Shown: in pieces, positions 61,291 to 64,000 of the stretch
Layout: each line of letters opens with the position of its first letter
Position numbering within the stretch: the stretch's first letter is position 1
Assembly: GCA_025148965.1 (NCBI GenBank)
Contig: CP102273.1
Span: 2,418,001 to 2,482,000, forward strand
Reading direction: 5' to 3'
Length of the DNA stretch: 64,000 bases
Source: Intestinibacter bartlettii
GTDB taxonomy: Bacteria > Bacillota > Clostridia > Peptostreptococcales > Peptostreptococcaceae
Program-made: the position numbers and the translations under genes
Notes under the pieces: generated by a model
Database searches by the model: none
The model's input: the letters and a program-made list of their open reading frames with translations, nothing else
Told to the model about the DNA's origin: nothing

Positions 61291-61429
61291 CGAATTCACC
61301 TTTCTCATTTTATTATGGTTTAAATTATCTTAATATAAACTTTTAAAATAAGCATAATTTTCTATATGTTATACAGTAATTTTATCATTAAGAAAGGCTT
61401 TTTTCAAATATTATTAACATTTTAATCCA

Positions 61430-61954
61430 TTATGATTCATAATATCCTAAAATTTTTATGTATCTTTTTTCGCCCTGTTTCATACTAAGTGGATAATTTA
61501 ATAAATCATAAGTATGTTGACAAATTAAATAGTCGATTAAATAATTTCCTTCTAAAATAACGTCGGTTATTATCATATTGTGATATGCCAAATCATTTTC
61601 GTATATAAGTTGAACAATATCACCAAGTTCCAATTCATTATAAGCTACTTCTTTTGCATAAACTCCAAAATTTTGTGTGTCGTCTGTATTATTTCCAATT
61701 AAATATTTATAAAAAGGCTCAGCCCCCGTCCAGCTAGGGGTTCTGTTCATATCGCTATACCAATACCATTGTTTTAATATATTATTGCCTTCGTGGTCAA
61801 AAGGTATACCTCCAGCATGTACACATTGAGACACATAATTTGTACAATCTCCGCCCCATTTTTCATAATCTTTATAAGCTGGATTCCTTGATAATGCCCA
61901 CTTTGTAGCATACTTGGTAGCTTCTGCTCTATTATACTTTATAAATTTTCCCAT
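61430..61954 (-). CDS. Amidase_6-domain (putative Cys amidase) protein
   Basis: A 174-residue protein composed of one Amidase_6 domain: it starts YNRAEATKYATKWAL, has the candidate catalytic Cys in WGGDCTNYVSQCVHAGG, the family Trp-rich block SDMNRTPSWTGAE and the His of LAYHNMIITD. The fold is CHAP/NlpC-like, and the family is common in spore-forming Firmicutes. There is no signal peptide, so it would act in the cytoplasm or forespore. GGAGG precedes the ATG. Confidence 0.85.
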   Translation of the reverse strand: MGKFIKYNRAEATKYATKWALSRNPAYKDYEKWGGDCTNYVSQCVHAGGIPFDHEGNNILKQWYWYSDMNRTPSWTGAEPFYKYLIGNNTDDTQNFGVYAKEVAYNELELGDIVQLIYENDLAYHNMIITDVILEGNYLIDYLICQHTYDLLNYPLSMKQGEKRYIKILGYYES

Positions 61955-62022
61955 AAATTACCTCCAATTTTATAAATATATTTTCTCTTTACAATTATAT
62001 TTTTCACACAATAAATTAAAAT

Positions 62023-62682
62023 CTAATACAAATAAATATTTCTAAGCGCATAATCGCTCAAAATATTTTTTATCTTCTTAAAAGATATCGGAAATTCAAT
62101 CAAATTGTCGACCTGGCTTGTAAGCTCAAAACTAGATATACAAATAACCAGTTCCCTACCATTAAAATAAAAAACTGGATCATCACATATATAAATCGCC
62201 TCCATCATAAGCTCGTATACACCATAAGTCATATTGCTTTTATAATTATCTAATATCTCATAAATCTCTTCCATTACATAGCTTTCGATAATTTTTTCAA
62301 AGTCTATATCTTGCTTAAAAATATCATTTAGTGTGATTTTTTTCATCAAATTAAAATCGTAATTGTAGCTGTATATATGGCTAATATCAGTAAGTCCAAT
62401 AATTTGTGTAAACTCCATCGGCATACTGATTATATTTCCTCGGTTAAATGCGATTTGAAACTCAGATATTGCGTTTACATTTCCTATAATATTCTCCTCA
62501 AAATAAGTATTTATTACTATCTCCTCAAAAATATCGACCTCATTTTTTATAGATTTATTTACAAGTTCCACAAATTTCTGAACATGATCATTCTCTTCTT
62601 CTATATCTATCTTAGGATAATTCAAAAAGAATCTGATATTATTCACTTTATTACTTATTAATTTCCCCGCAATATTAATCAT
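62023..62682 (-). CDS. DUF3298/RsiV-like protein
   Basis: A 219-residue protein without signal peptide. The middle block MPMEFTQIIGLTDISHIYSY, then FNLMKKITLNDIFK, and the C-terminal YFNGRELVICIS with IEFPISFKKIKNIL follow the pattern of DUF3298, the lysozyme-binding type domain of RsiV and related proteins. Classical members are exported; this one is not obviously so. GGAGG eight bases before the ATG at 62682 sets the start (a TTG at 62697 overlaps that site). Confidence 0.7.
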   Translation of the reverse strand: MINIAGKLISNKVNNIRFFLNYPKIDIEEENDHVQKFVELVNKSIKNEVDIFEEIVINTYFEENIIGNVNAISEFQIAFNRGNIISMPMEFTQIIGLTDISHIYSYNYDFNLMKKITLNDIFKQDIDFEKIIESYVMEEIYEILDNYKSNMTYGVYELMMEAIYICDDPVFYFNGRELVICISSFELTSQVDNLIEFPISFKKIKNILSDYALRNIYLY

Positions 62683-62753
62683 ACCAATTTCCTCCAATTT
62701 CTTGTCTAATAGTAAATTTTATGAAGAATAAAGTATGTATATTCTTTTTAGAG

Positions 62754-62921
62754 CAAAAAAAGACCACATGAAATTACGATTTTTTTATAACGCATAGGAA
62801 ATTATAATCAATTTTAGATTATAGATAAATATAATTTCCGTTAATGCGTTTCAAAGAAGTCTACCTTATGAAAGGTGTTTAGAATAAAGACTTCTTTATA
62901 AAAACCGATACATGTGATCTT
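62754..62921 (-). repeat. Dispersed palindromic element, copy D
   Basis: On the minus strand: outer arm AGATCACATG (62920-62911), 5' stem AAAGAAGTCT / AGACTTCTTT, main hairpin ACGCATTAACGGAAATTATA ... TATAATTTCCTATGCGT, then CATGTGGTCT with seven T, which closes the outer arm and forms a terminator. It follows the NlpC/P60 gene at 62947. CGCAT/ATGCG and AAGTCT/AGACTT are paired base changes relative to copies B and C. Confidence 0.75.
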
Positions 62922-62946
62922 TATTTCGATTTTAGATTTTCAATTA

Positions 62947-64000
62947 TTATCCTATTATTCTTCTAGCTGTAACATATCCTTTTACATAGTATGAAGAATA
63001 TAAGTTTTCATATTTTACACTTTTTCCTGGACTTGGAGCATGGATAAATTGTCCATTTCCAACGTACATACCAACATGGCGGATACGGTTTGTTCCACTA
63101 TTGAAGAATATTAAGTCTCCTGGTTTTAATTCACTTTTGCTAACATATCTTCCATTTGATGCTTGTGCTGCTGAAGATCTATTAAGAGTTATTCCAGCCG
63201 CATTTTTATAGCAATAATATGTAAGACCTGAACAGTCAAAAGAATTTGGCCCAGCTGCACCGTAAACATATGGTTTACCAACTTGTCTTTTTACCATATT
63301 TATTACAGCTTGTACTCTTGAACTTGAAACAGTACCGTCGTTGTTATCTTCTTTTCCAGTTGATAATGAACTTCCATTTTTTAAATCAGAAGATGTTCCT
63401 GAAGTTATTTTTAAATAAGAACCATCAACACATCCTTTTTTACCACCTTTTAATTTAACTTGGTACCAACCGTTGCTGTATTGTTTTACTATACCTACTA
63501 CATATCCTTTGTGAAGGCTTCCCTTTTTAGAATAAGAAGTAGATGGACCTGTTCTAAGGTTTAATGAACTTACAGAAACTCTACCAACTTTTGATATTTT
63601 TGAATAAGTTTTTACTACATAAGTTCCCTTATGAGTATTTTCATTATCATCTTTATCATCTTTATCTGCTTCAGTTGTTGATACTTTTAAGTATTTTGGA
63701 CTTACGTATCCAACTTTTCCAGATGAAGTTTTTATTTTGTACCAGCCATTGCTAGCAGTACTAGTAACAGTAACCTTTTGTCCTTCAGCTAAAGAACCTA
63801 TTCTTTCATAAGAAGTTGATGGCCCTTTTCTTATGTTTAAGGCATATGCTGTAACTATTCCAGTTTTTGATGTTTGAGTTTTATATGTTGAAGTTGTATT
63901 CGTATTTTCAATTTTTGCTGCGTCTGCAGTTGCAGTTTGTGCTCCAAATGATACTGAAGTTGCAACCATCCCTAATGCTAATGCTTTTGATAGTGTCGAT
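62947..64000 (-). CDS. Secreted NlpC/P60 endopeptidase with two SH3 domains (runs off right edge)
   Basis: The visible 351 codons encode the end of a signal peptide (STLSKALALGMVATSVSFGA, cleavage near ADA), two bacterial SH3 domains (around VTAYALNIRKGPSTSYERIG and VSVSSLNLRTGPSTSYSKKG), a short linker and an NlpC/P60 domain with Cys in NSFDCSGLTYY and His in RIRHVGMYVG. The start codon lies beyond base 64000: reading upstream of the Met at 63969 the signal sequence continues in frame. It is a third paralogue of the hydrolases at 14947 and 15943 but with a more distant catalytic domain. Its transcript probably ends in copy D of the dispersed element. Confidence 0.92.
   Translation of the reverse strand, partial: STLSKALALGMVATSVSFGAQTATADAAKIENTNTTSTYKTQTSKTGIVTAYALNIRKGPSTSYERIGSLAEGQKVTVTSTASNGWYKIKTSSGKVGYVSPKYLKVSTTEADKDDKDDNENTHKGTYVVKTYSKISKVGRVSVSSLNLRTGPSTSYSKKGSLHKGYVVGIVKQYSNGWYQVKLKGGKKGCVDGSYLKITSGTSSDLKNGSSLSTGKEDNNDGTVSSSRVQAVINMVKRQVGKPYVYGAAGPNSFDCSGLTYYCYKNAAGITLNRSSAAQASNGRYVSKSELKPGDLIFFNSGTNRIRHVGMYVGNGQFIHAPSPGKSVKYENLYSSYYVKGYVTARRIIG

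Overview
The window is AT-rich DNA of a low-GC Gram-positive anaerobe. The enzymes ([FeFe]-hydrogenase-like sensors, flavodiiron protein, AsrC-like siroheme protein, AGCS symporter, NlpC/P60 hydrolases with SH3 repeats) and above all the order ptsI - ptsH - patatin - orphan adenine methyltransferase - small protein - amidase, which I recall from the camA locus of Clostridioides difficile, point to the family Peptostreptococcaceae. I cannot fix the genus from sequence alone. No rRNA, tRNA or CRISPR array was seen.

Layout. 1-4.2 kb: two magnesium P-type ATPases with a receiver-less winged-helix protein; the left one has its own 14-codon leader peptide, MDPDG..., which resembles enterobacterial MgtL. 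4.3-10.4 kb: a cupin-PocR-LytS-type sensor kinase, an alpha/beta hydrolase, an AraC-type response regulator, an M20 amidohydrolase and a YtcJ-type amidohydrolase. 10.5-13.3 kb: a zeta-toxin-like pair, a 34-codon remnant of a nitroreductase, a DUF1648 protein and a HAD phosphatase. 13.3-14.9 kb: a MerR regulator with a textbook 19-bp-spacer divergent promoter, a possible small hydrophobic peptide, and a structured, C-rich-loop small RNA. 14.9-18.2 kb: two NlpC/P60 cell-wall hydrolases, a deoxyinosine glycosylase and a YjdM-like protein. 18.4-24.6 kb: two sensory [FeFe]-hydrogenase-like proteins around an SPFH/ribbon-helix-helix pair, the second coupled to a SpoIIE-type phosphatase. 24.7-31.8 kb: rpsD, a YARHG protein, a predicted Fur-controlled small RNA, AGCS and AI-2E transporters, a flavodiiron protein and a BFD-like ferredoxin. 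32-36.7 kb: a fructose-type PTS operon with an RpiR regulator. 37-46 kb: a cytidylate-kinase-like protein, TerD, a membrane-anchored XRE protein, a GNAT, an Rpn relic, class Ib ribonucleotide reductase with paired NrdR boxes, a HAD phosphatase and a nitroreductase. 46-48.8 kb: an AsrC-like protein and decayed genes including an IS256-family relic. 48.9-53.6 kb: a pgsBCA-gamma-glutamyltransferase (poly-gamma-glutamate) operon. 54-64 kb: ptsI, ptsH, patatin, the CamA-like methyltransferase, an amidase with altered active-site residues, an Amidase_6 protein, a DUF3298-like protein and a third NlpC/P60 protein running off the edge.

How it fits together. Mg uptake, fructose uptake/PTS, deoxynucleotide synthesis, oxygen/NO defence and cell-envelope work (peptidoglycan hydrolases plus capsule) are all represented. 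The least described material is regulatory. There are two predicted small RNAs with good promoters and terminators (one behind a 17/19 Fur box), a leader peptide ahead of mgtA, and a WalR-like direct repeat shared by an NlpC/P60 gene and the pgs operon. A dispersed palindromic element of about 120-170 bp is present in four copies, with base changes that keep the hairpin arms paired.
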